DNA from: Phaeoceros laevis
Taxonomy: Eukaryota > Anthocerotophyta > Anthocerotopsida > Notothyladales
Assembly: GCA_049999765.1 (NCBI GenBank)
Contig: JBNGIQ010008801.1
Coordinates: forward strand, 1-22,776
Direction of reading: 5' to 3'
Length of the DNA: 22,776 nt
The position numbers and the translations under genes are program-made. The notes beneath the pieces were generated by a model, which was not told the DNA's origin, ran no database searches, and saw only the letters and a program-made list of their open reading frames with translations. Below, piece after piece: positions 7,494-15,714 of the stretch (position 1 is its first letter; each line of letters starts with the position of its first letter).

Positions 7494-10400
7494 ATGGCTG
7501 GTTCGGAACGGCCAGAATCATGGCCAGGGGTACCTGGCTTAACGGCAGAGTACTTGGCAGCCGAGGACATCGATATCAGCGTGGTTCTGCGCGGGATTGG
7601 CCTCTCCCAGTCCAGGATCGACACTGGAATCCGTGCATTGGAGACGGTGAGGGCTGCTAACGTTTCTTATCCGCCGTTCATGTTCCGCCTCGGGTTTGTG
7701 ATAGAGTTTGCGAGAGCCTTGAAGTTGCCAGAAGAGGGCCTAGGTAGCCTGGAAAAAGCCGCCTTTGTGCCTCTGATACTGGCTTTGCTGGGTCGCGGTG
7801 CCGGTGCGCTCTCCACTTTCACTCATGTGGACCTGAAATACCTGGGTCGCGGCGGTGTGCTCTCCACTGTCACTGATCGGGACCTGACATGCTTTGATCT
7901 GGACATGACCCACCTCGAGGAGTTGAAACCTTTTCCGCTCCTCGACAACGACATGACAGCGAGCCTGTGTACCAACTTGGGGCACCAGTCCTCCAAGGTG
8001 ACCAATCTGTGTTTGGGAACGCAGCTGGTGTTTGGCAATGACCACTGTTGCGAGATGCTCGCAGCGGCGTTGAGAAGCAACAGGTGTCTCAAGGATCTCC
8101 GCTTGCCCTTAACCAATTTGGCGAGCAAAGGTGTGAAGCTGCTCGTATCTGGGTTGAAGGAGAACCAAACGTTGGAGCACCTCGAAATCGGAGGCAATTA
8201 CGATATAGGTGACGAAGGGACTGGCTATGTGGCGGAGCTCTTGAAGGATAACATGTCCCTCGACTTTCTGGACTTGTTCAACACAGGCATCAAAGGCGAA
8301 GGTGCCGGCTTCCTGTCGACAGCGCTGGCACGGAATACCAAACTGCGCACTCTCCGATTGGGAGGGAACTGGATTGGGAAACCCTGTTTGACCAAGCTGC
8401 TGGAGGTGCTCACCCCGGCCTCGGATGCGCATGGGCCCGACAGGCCGAACAACACAACTCTTATTGAATTGCAACTGAGCTCCTTTCTCGAGTTCCCTGT
8501 GGAATCCATGGCTTTGATGATTGAGCGCAACACGAGCTTGATCGAATTAGATATTACGAAAGCGCCTCTGAGCTCGGATGACTGGGTGCGCCACATCATC
8601 CCAGCACTGAAAAGGAACTCCACTCTCAGGGTGCTGAATGCGAACGGATCAGAGGGAGTGACAGCCACAGGTGTGTTTGAGGCTCTCGTAGATCTGCTGA
8701 AGACTAGCAACACCGCCTTGGAGCTCATCGATGTTTACAAGACTCCTCTTTCAGAGGCCGGCATGGTAGGACGCTTGGACGAGGAGCTTCTTCGCAACAA
8801 GAACTTCAGGCATGCTATGTCGCTTTTGCCCAAAGCGAAAGCCAAGTCGTGCCGAGTTGTGCTTTGTGGAAGGGAGTACGCAGGTATTCACTGGCCTACA
8901 ACAATTATTTCTCGTCGTTTCAAGAATTTGGAGCTTGCTGTTGAAAACATTGCGTCACTCTTCTAAACACATTTGTGCTACTACTTTGAGCAGGGAAATC
9001 TACTCTGTGCGAAGCCTTGTTCAAGCTTGTGCGCCAGCAACGTCCTGCAACCGGCGACGGGCCAACAACAAGCGTGGCTCAAGTGCGTGAACAAGCCTCA
9101 CTACGCGACATGGAGTTGGACAGGCGGACTAGCGGAATAAGCATCAATGTGCTCACAGATGAGGCAGGCAATCGGATTTCCGTGTGGGACTTCGCTGGCC
9201 ATAGAGAGTTTCACGCTCTGCACCAATTCATTTTCCCCAGTAACAGCAATGCAGCCACCCAGTTTGTTCTGGCCGTCAGCCCTATCATAAGCCCTAACGA
9301 AAGGGTCCCTGCATCAGGCGAGGTGAAGACGCTAGTGCGCTTTGAAGAAGAGGTGTTATATTGGCTCAGATTCATTGCCTCCAACACCGGGCCCGGCTCG
9401 GCAGCCAAACCTTCCGTAGTGGTGGTAATCACCAACAGGGACAGACTAGCCGACTACAGCACGCAAAAGGCGGACGAGGTGTCGTGGCTGTCTGGTGCAG
9501 AGAATGTTGTCTCCCGCTTGGAAGCCCAGTTCCGCGACTTGATTACCCTACAGCAGGACCCGTGTATTGTGAATGCCCGGGATGTGGAGGATGACGGCCT
9601 CAACAAGTGGGTGCATGAGATCCAGGAGTCGTTCAAGAGAAAGCTGGCTGGTCTTGAAGCTGAGCCTGAGATATGTAGTCAGGTTGTCAAACAATTGGAT
9701 GGTTTGACCAGTCCGATCATGTCTACAGCGAAGTTTGCAGACATGTGCAAGTCTCTGTCCCAGGCAGCCGGCATTCCTTACGCAGAAGGCGGGTGGAGAC
9801 CAGTAGCAGCTTACTTGCAGGATGTAGGAGAGGTGATGTATCACGAGAAGCTGGATTTCATCATCACCAACCCTAGGTGGTTTGGCCATGGAGTTCTTGG
9901 AAATCTCGTGGACCCCTTTTCTTCTCAAGCAAGATACAAGCCAGGAACCAATTATCATCCCAGAAACGGGTTCATCAACAAGAGGCATCTTAGCAACTTA
10001 TTGGAGAAGGCCCTGGAAAGTGTTCCAGGCATGGACTCAAAAATGGGTGTGCAACCGGATCAGCTCATTCAGCTCTTGATGCTCTTGGACTTATGCTACG
10101 AGGCAAGTCCTGGGGATCCCAAGACAGGATACCTTTTTCCAGCCCTGTTTGGGGACGAGGATTCGAAAGCTGCAAATGGCATGCGGCCTCTGACATGGTA
10201 TACTGGCTGGAAGGGGGACCTACGCTTTATTCATGTGGGCCGGAGGCTTGAATGTGCTGATCGGAACAGAACTATGCTCACGGATGGCTTCTACCCACGT
10301 CTGCAGGTAATCTTACAAGTCCCTCCCCCCGGTTGACGCAGGCAAGCCTGCGTTCTCTTCAAGGGAAAAATATCTCTAGCTCTAGTCTAGCAATTACTTC

Positions 10401-11735
10401 ATCGAATGTCAGTCTTGAAAGTCTTGAAGTTGTATACAAACTTGTGCCCATGCATTTGTGTGTACCTGCCTGTAGGTGGTGTTGCGAAAGCACGCTTTGG
10501 AAAAGTGGGATGGCAAGGAAACCGTGGAATGGAGTTTGGAGAAGAACCTGTTCCGCATTCGGGTGAATAGCATGGAGATTCTGGTGGAGTACAGTGGCTT
10601 TTCTGGTTACTTTGTAGACATCTTGGTCAAGTCGTCCTTGCCCCACTCAGATACCGTAAAATTCGTGCACGAGAACTTTGTCACCACCATCCGCGAGAGT
10701 TGTGCGTCACAGGAGGGATGTCCAGGGGTGACACTCAGTGAGGCCATCATCCGTCCTGCATGTTTCCAAGCAGTCAACCCTATACTCTGTGCCTACCGAA
10801 AGGATCAAGCCACTGAGATTGATGAACTAACAAAGTGTATCAGTAGCATTCCTGACTACAGGCATTCTTGGCCGGAGGTGAGGAATGAAGCCGGTAGTCT
10901 CGTGTTACTTGCTGGTTCAGACTCAGCAATAAGTCTGCTCAATGGAGAGCTGGCATCGTTGGACGACAACTGTTACCCCGGCAGGATTCTAACAGATGGG
11001 GAACAGCTGCGGGGTGCGGCTGTCATAATAAGCATGGAGAAGGGTAGACCGGGTGGCAGTGTCGATCGAGGGAAGTTGGAAGTCCTAGCCAAAAGGCTTG
11101 GGTTCGTGGCGTACGAATTGGTGGACTGCGAAGCTGAGGATCTTCTGGAGGAGCTGAAACATATTGCTGCTAAGAGTGTCGTTGCAGACGATGAGTGCTT
11201 TGTATGTTTTGTGAATGCTCATGGAAATACTAACGAATTGGGGGGACACTACATCATCGACAAAGACCAGCACAGAATTCTGCTGGATGAAATTCTGGCA
11301 CCCTGTAGGACATGCAAGCAGTTGCGAGGCAAGCCCAAGGTGTTTTTTGTCAACTCATGTCGGGGTATTAGCAAGCTACCCTCAGCCGACAACCCTGGAC
11401 CGTCCGATGTCGGCCAGCCACCGTATGAGCAGCCCGTCGAGAGTAGCGAGCATCGGTATGTGGAGGACTTGGGTGACACCTTGGTGGCGTTTTCAACTTC
11501 TGGGGAGTCGGCGTCTGCGAGGCATCCTGTAGAAGGCACCACTTTTGTCACTGCGTTGGTGGAGGCTTTCGACTCCAAGCGCCATACCACAGATGTGTAT
11601 GACATCATCAAGAATGTGAACTACGCGGTTCTTCAGGAGGAAAATACCTGGATGGATGGAGAAGGAAACATAAGACCGGTACGGCAGTGTCCTATTGTGG
11701 TCAGCAGCCTCACGAAACGCTTCTTCTTGCGGTAA
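7494..11735 (+). CDS. gene B: LRR-Roc-COR (ROCO) protein with C-terminal caspase domain, 3 exons
   Basis: Exons are 7494-8883, 8994-10306 and 10476-11735 (3963 nt, 1320 residues). The start is the ATG in AGAATGG, which aligns with the start of C (ACAATGG). Domains: an unassigned N-terminus (1-150); RI-type LRRs (about 154-445); Roc GTPase with P-loop GREYAGKST (459-467), DFAG (529-532) and TNRD (610-613, usually THKD); COR with AAYLQDVGEV, TNPRWFGHGVLG and GFYPRLQVVL (about 690-1040); caspase p20 from 1081 with FVCFVNAHG (His1150) and KPKVFFVNSCRG (Cys1196); p10-like DTLVAFSTSGESASARHP and TTFVTALVEAF (1235-1270). There is no signal peptide or membrane span, so it is probably cytosolic. In ROCO proteins Roc-COR is a dimerising nucleotide switch and LRRs sense partners; caspases cleave after Asp. 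The fusion suggests ligand-gated proteolysis, possibly cell death or immunity (inference). The exon joins are in phase and rebuild the P-loop. Confidence 0.9.
7788..7895 (+). repeat. in-frame internal duplication in gene B N-terminal domain
   Basis: The segment from CTGGGTCGCGGTG (7788) is repeated from 7842 with a 54-bp offset and one 3-bp loss, giving LGRGAGALST...DL followed by LGRGGVLST...DL. C has one copy only, and B exon 1 is exactly 17 codons longer than C exon 1, which this accounts for. Confidence 0.85.
8884..8993 (+). other. gene B intron 1, interrupting the Roc P-loop
   Basis: It runs from GTATTC to TTGAGCAG. The split codon for P-loop Gly464 (G|GG) is completed across the junction to give GREYAGKST. 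Reading through gives a stop at 8964-8966. C has an intron at the same codon and phase. Confidence 0.85.
10307..10475 (+). other. gene B intron 2
   Basis: It runs from GTAATC to CCTGTAG and joins GFYPRLQ to VVLRKH in COR. Read-through meets a stop at 10334-10336. The same junction is seen in A and C. Confidence 0.85.
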
Positions 11736-11750
11736 ATAGTATGTACACGT

Positions 11751-11790
11751 GTAAGGTACCCTATCGTGGTACCCTATCGTGGTACCTTAC
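11751..11790 (+). repeat. inverted repeat just after the gene B stop codon
   Basis: GTAAGGTACC (11751-11760) pairs perfectly with GGTACCTTAC (11781-11790). The loop contains the 13-mer GGTACCCTATCGT, present twice in tandem from 11755. It lies 16 bp past the stop, so in the 3' UTR it could form a hairpin. There is no counterpart behind A. Confidence 0.85.
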
Positions 11791-11896
11791 AGCTCTGGGC
11801 AGGTTGGAGGATTTTTTTCGACTTTGACGGCTTGTCTGATTGACATGCACACATGTGGTGATATGGAGCACTTGCCATATGATAATGTATCTGCTC

Positions 11897-12110
11897 AGCA
11901 TTTGTGCTCTCTACCTTAAGCACAGTTGTCAGTGGCCTTCCTTCTGAAGAGCGTAAGCTGACTAAGCTTTGTCAACCAAGCTTTGTCAACCAAGAGTTTA
12001 AGCTGGCTAAGCTTTGTCAGCCAAGCTCTTCGGAAGGAACGCAATTGACATCTAGACTGGACGTCTCTTTGCTAACTCTTCGGAATTCATCTTACTCTTT
12101 GTAGATGATA
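11897..12110 (+). mobile_element. B-specific insertion with foldback and tandem structure
   Basis: This segment is absent from the matching place behind A. It has imperfect inverted arms CCTTCCTTCTGAAGAG (11936-11951) and CTCTTCGGAAGGAACG (12026-12041). Between them is the 14-mer AAGCTTTGTCAACC twice in tandem (11964-11991) and a related copy near 12008-12022. Small foldback or MITE-like insertions look like this, but I could not define a target-site duplication. Confidence 0.45.
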
Positions 12111-12420
12111 AACTTCGGAAGGGGTTTGCTGTATATATGCAGGAAGGAATCGATCCTGTATGAATTGCAATCAAAATTGTCTCTATCTAGTACAGCTCAA
12201 CAGGGTGCTTCCAATACTGGCAGGGTGAGCTGGAAACTTGTAGCTACCAGTTTGCCAGCGCTGCTGCTTGTAATGGCAAGCCAGCATTGGTAAAAATTGC
12301 AAACACGAGTTCCCTGTAAACTGGTTGAAGATATCGATCCGGCAATTCACAACCTTGTGTATCCTGTGTATCTTTCACTGCACATTCTCAGGTGACTGGA
12401 GCCTTGTTTACATCATTCTG

Positions 12421-12515
12421 TTCATATTCTCAGGTCTATTTGCATTGAGGTTCACTTTTCGTCAATCTTGCACAAATTAGGTCTGACGCTTGTTTGGTGC
12501 CACAGGATTCCCAGG
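12421..12515 (+). repeat. about 97-bp repeat, third copy
   Basis: Same unit as 4932-5028 and 5412-5508 (ATATTCTCAGGTCTATTTGC through TTGTTTGGTGCCACAGGATT). It supports the common origin of the A and B flanks. Confidence 0.65.
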
Positions 12516-12604
12516 CAGTCGACTACATAGGTGTGGAGACCTCTGTTTGACTTGGCACACCTTGAGATTCTAGTCGATGATTGCAAATGAGCCGTATTCC
12601 CAAC

Positions 12605-12795
12605 AATTCTACATCAATTATTCTGGGTGGATCCTATCTGTGCTCCCGAGACACTCATCAGCATCATGCTCATCGAGGTATAATTATCCTGTTGATGAAG
12701 AGTAGTGAGCAGAACTTTAAGGCTTGGAAAGAACTCTTCACCTGTAGCTCTAGAGGTCCGAGTCGAGAATGCAAACTTGAGGGACTCTTCTCCTG
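12605..12795 (+). repeat. diverged repeat, partner of 13645-13830
   Basis: Shared blocks in the same order include ATCAATTATT, CTGGGTGGAT, ATCAGCATCA, CTCTTCACCTGTAGCTCTAG and AATGCAAACTTGAG. The two copies are direct repeats about 1.04 kb apart and flank the minus-strand ORFs at 12832-13584. The repeat is probably noncoding, since no frame is kept in both. Confidence 0.65.
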
Positions 12796-12831
12796 AGTTG
12801 AAGAAGGCTTCAGTAAGGGTGAGCCATCATG

Positions 12832-13584
12832 TCAACCATCTTTTTTGTCCTTCAGTTGATGCACGTGATTCATGGTTTTTACTAGCTTAGCCTTTTCTTG
12901 TGCATTGCTTACGGATAGACAGCACCTGACCTGCCCTACTGCATGCACTGCAACCCAGTTGTATGAGAAGACTGCGGGGTATTTGTCGTTCAGGTTGGCC
13001 TCATCACACACTGACTGTACATACTTGCAGGTTATTGCTGGGAGAATATGCATAGAAGTCATTGCTGATGGGGTTTCCTGTGGAATAATCAAGGACACGT
13101 GGTAGCTGGCAGAGAAGGAGAGGGGCATTTTTCAAGCTGCGATCTGATGCTTGAGGGAAAAGTAAAGGCTATGAACTGGTTGTCCTTGGCCGCAACAACT
13201 TCATCAGCATGTAAGAGAACAAAGTCGATGTGAGCAGAATGTGTGTGATGAATTGCCTTAGCAGTCTGGAAAAGGCTTGCGTCTGATGGTGATTAAAGGG
13301 CTCCGCTGCCATACTTATCCTGGCTGCACCCCCTAATCCGTGGCTCGGGTGAACATCCCCATACGTGTGTCCCTCTGCCTCAGGAAATGGCCTAGCGGGG
13401 TGGGGCCACAAACAATATAGATTACAGTTATAGGACCATAAACTACAATTGTAAATCTCCTCTTTGGATGCACTCCAGCGGCTCCAACCTCTAAGGTGTG
13501 CTCCGACTTGGCGTGATGTGTATTAAAGATGAAGTCAAGCACAGCTGCGTTGATTGATCTTAAAAGAGTAGGTGGATCACCCAA
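12832..13584 (-). pseudogene. series of minus-strand ORFs, unrecognised gene or transposon relic
   Basis: Three minus-strand frames read like protein in succession: 13584-13333 (INAAVLDFIFNTHHAKSEHT), 13292-13089 (IHHTHSAHIDFVLLHADEVV) and 13128-12832 (CKYVQSVCDEANLNDKYPAV). They lie in different frames and I could not find clean GT-AG pairs that join them, so this is either a spliced gene I cannot resolve or a frameshifted relic. The composition (His/Asp/Glu-rich, hydrophobic beta stretches) would suit a transposase-like enzyme, but I recognise no family. Direct repeats at 12605-12795 and 13645-13830 bracket the whole stretch. Confidence 0.35.
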
Positions 13585-13644
13585 GAGGCATATGCATGAG
13601 GTTTAGTATGAGCATTTTATTAAGCATTCTTGAGGAGGGACATG

Positions 13645-13830
13645 GACAAAGCACATCAATTATTTTGAGCACAAGAGCCTGGGTGGATTTTTACGCACCT
13701 GAGATGCTGATCAGCATCAGTGTTCGAGGTATGATTAGCCTTCTGAGGAAGAGCAGTCAGCAGTTAAGGCTTCCAAGGAACTCTTCACCTGTAGCTCTAG
13801 TACTCCGAGTCAAGAATGCAAACTTGAGCA
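13645..13830 (+). repeat. diverged repeat, partner of 12605-12795
   Basis: See the partner entry. The most conserved part is CTCTTCACCTGTAGCTCTAG at 13781-13800. Confidence 0.65.
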
Positions 13831-14252
13831 GTAGAGTGGTCATCCTTCGGCACAAGAAATGGGGCCCACTAATGCTCTGGTCAGCCTGGAAGATTCTGAC
13901 TGTGTTATCAAACAGTGTACAGAGTCCAGACATCTTGCTCGAAAAGATCCTGTGGACAGATCATGATCACTCGCATGTGAGGAATCGTCGTATACGTACG
14001 CAGTGAACAGCCCACCAGACATCCGGAAAATCTGAATTCCATGCCACGACCCATCAATGTATGTACGTATAATTTTTCAGTCCAGAGACCTCATGAACTT
14101 AGACTCGGAGACTCATGAACTCAGACAAGCAGCTATGCACCGCGGAACAATGTGATCGTATATTTACAGATATATACTGTAACGAACAAACAAGACGTGC
14201 AGCTTGCTTTCAAGATCTGCTTCCCCTAAAATTTTACAACCTTCTTGCTACA
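13831..14252. other. stretch with no supportable gene
   Basis: Only weak frames are present. A short local duplication (ACTCATGAACTTAGACTCGG-like, about 14092-14125) is the only structure I see. Confidence 0.35.
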
Positions 14253-14519
14253 CTAGCTACCACAAGCGTCTAGAGCAATCCCCAGTAGTCCCTCCATATA
14301 GTGGATATAAATGATGGATAAAAATTCATCCAGGCCAGTGTTGGCAACAGAAATTAGCATATTAGCTGCATTTGTGGCGGCAGGCAGACTGTTGGTACGC
14401 CATTCACCAAAAAGGGAGCTAGTTGATGCAGCGGATAGCCATCTTCGAGCATGCTCACCACTGCCGATCGCAGTGCCGAAGACACTTCTTGCCCCTCCCT
14501 CATCGCCTTGTAAAATAAG
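14253..14519 (-). CDS. probable terminal exon of a minus-strand secreted-protein gene
   Basis: On the minus strand an open frame of about 89 codons begins after a TTTTACAAG acceptor at 14520 and ends at TAG 14253-14255. It has no start codon, so it can only be an exon. The translation is of good quality: GARSVFGTAIGSGEHARRWL, then TNAANMLISVANTGLDEFLS, ending LGIALDACGS. The family is not recognised. It lies directly downstream of the repeat-bearing exon at 14545-14755 and the signal-peptide ORF at 14901-15128 on the same strand, so the three may form one gene. Confidence 0.45.
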   Translation of the reverse strand, partial: LILQGDEGGARSVFGTAIGSGEHARRWLSAASTSSLFGEWRTNSLPAATNAANMLISVANTGLDEFLSIIYIHYMEGLLGIALDACGS

Positions 14520-14544
14520 ATCATAAGGTGGGGAGTGGTGCCGT

Positions 14545-14755
14545 CATCAAGTGCTCCTTCATATTAGGGCGTGATACCATGTAGTTCCTGAACCATGTCC
14601 TGTTAACAAGTGCTTGAGGCAGATGTTGATTCTTCCTTGGCGGAGACTGATCTCCGATTGAATACTCAGGTGTCCTGTTAACAAGTGCTCGAGGCAGATG
14701 TTGATTCTTCCTTGGCGGAGACTGATGTCCGATTGAATACACAGGTATTCTGACT
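14545..14755 (-). CDS. exon with two 25-residue tandem repeats
   Basis: On the minus strand the frame reads two units of YSIGxQSPPRKNQHLPxALV followed by NRT, with RxP before each, then RTWFRNYM. The repeat period is 75 bp, exactly 25 codons, and both units are in the same open frame, which favours coding. A CTAGTCAG acceptor-like site precedes it at about 14756, and GTATCA after the ATG codon near 14573 could be a donor. Without that donor the frame stops at 14521. The units are Pro/Arg/Lys-rich and carry a basic RK pair. I recognise no family. It could be the middle of a secreted, repeat-containing protein. Confidence 0.4.
14596..14745 (+). repeat. 75-bp tandem repeat, two copies
   Basis: TGTCCTGTTAACAAGTGC starts each unit at 14596 and 14671. 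Differences are few (for example TTGAGG/CTCGAGG and GATCTCC/GATGTCC). The period keeps a minus-strand frame open. Confidence 0.95.
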
Positions 14756-14900
14756 AGTGACTCTGACTGAGATTTTGGTGGTCCTCGGTACTCATCTTGG
14801 AATGTCTATCCTTTTTCTCTCTTCGAATCATCGCATTTCTCTTAGTAGCTTAATTTGCTTTCTGACCTGATTTGCTACCATCGTGAACCTTTCTACTTTT

Positions 14901-15128
14901 TCATCTCATCCACCCGTGGACATTCTGCAGCCTACCTACAGAGTCCCCACAGGCTCCGAGCCTGATACCGAGCCCCATTCGGAATCTGGAAGGAGAAGTT
15001 GGGCATTTGGAGGCCATTGCAGATGTGGCTAGGGCTTTTTCATGCGGATGGCACCTGCTTGCACCGAGTGCAATCTGCAGCACAACCAGCAGGCTAATCA
15101 ATGCAGCAGCGATTTCTGGGCTCACCAT
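14901..15128 (-). CDS. small secreted-protein ORF or signal-peptide exon
   Basis: The ATG at 15128 sits in GCGCCATGG, a strong Kozak-like context, with a TTATAAG box about 55 bp upstream. The 75-residue product opens with a classic signal peptide: MVSPEIAAA, then the hydrophobic core LISLLVVLQIALGA, and a likely cut near Ala-Ser-Arg-Cys. The mature part is basic and holds three cysteines. It ends at TGA 14901-14903. A longer frame starts 11 codons upstream but would weaken the signal peptide. Donor-like GTAGGT near 14945 and GGTGGA near 14911 allow splicing to the downstream minus-strand exons at 14545-14755 and 14253-14519. I cannot fix the phase. The product is likely secreted, of unknown function. 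Confidence 0.5.
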   Translation of the reverse strand: MVSPEIAAALISLLVVLQIALGASRCHPHEKALATSAMASKCPTSPSRFRMGLGIRLGACGDSVGRLQNVHGWMR

Positions 15129-15178
15129 GGCGCTCTGGGGATTTCGCGTTTTACGTTTCAAATGACAGATGAACCTCT

Positions 15179-15188
15179 ACTTATAAGG
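15179..15188 (-). promoter_or_regulatory. TATA-like box for the minus-strand secreted-protein gene
   Basis: CTTATAAG/TTATAAGTAG read on the minus strand lies about 52-58 bp before the ATG at 15128. A start site about 30 bp downstream would leave a 5' UTR of roughly 20-25 nt. Confidence 0.45.
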
Positions 15189-15199
15189 CGCGGTTGAAC

Positions 15200-15712
15200 G
15201 GGCCACTATGTCAGACAGGCTGTAAAAGACACTTACACTGAACTTTTTCGTCTCCACCGCGCCAACTATTACCCGGCTAAGCACGCACACTCTCTCCAGG
15301 GTACTGTACTTGCTTGCACACACGTTGCGTGCCACTCATTGAAAGTAGTGCAAAAACAGTAAATAGCGCGAGAATAAAAAAGTTTCCCTTGCCCCGCCCT
15401 GTCCTGCCGTGTTCCTTTTCCTTTCTTGCTTTCAGGCGAAGCTGCTGGTGAAGAAGGACCCCAATTTCCCAAGGATCAATGCCAGGGGCATGGCCAGATG
15501 TGGGCCCCACTTGCCAAGTCGCGCGTGTGTATTAATAATGATTTTCTGAACTCCATTGTTCGAGGCGCAATACTTTAATGCGAATAAAAAATAGCTGACG
15601 GTGGCTAACGCTTGGGTCCTTGAGAAGTGCCACGGCCAGGGGCAAAAAACTGACATTAGGTCAGATAGTCAGGAGCATGTGAAACGGACTTAAAGGCCCG
15701 TTATTGTATGTT
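15200..15712. other. stretch with no supportable gene
   Basis: It contains only low-quality frames on the minus strand. There is no repeat or RNA gene that I can see. Confidence 0.35.
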
Positions 15713-15714
15713 GC

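Larger units (their letters stand above)
11843..12590 (+). repeat. 3' flank of B, homologous to the flank of A
   Basis: It matches 5029-5590 with the same order of landmarks, interrupted by a B-only insertion of about 210 bp at 11897-12110. It contains no convincing gene. Confidence 0.8.

Noticed and set aside
8109-8728. Long minus-strand open frames across the LRR exons of B and C
   Set aside because: They are complementary shadows of a conserved plus-strand coding exon, with no independent start or motif.
11352-11366. Metacaspase instead of caspase
   Set aside because: The active-site sequence is VNSCRG after KPKVFF with FVCFVNAHG before it, and a p10-like TTFVTALVEAF follows. Metacaspases have a D-S-C-H-S-G type site and a different C-terminal part.
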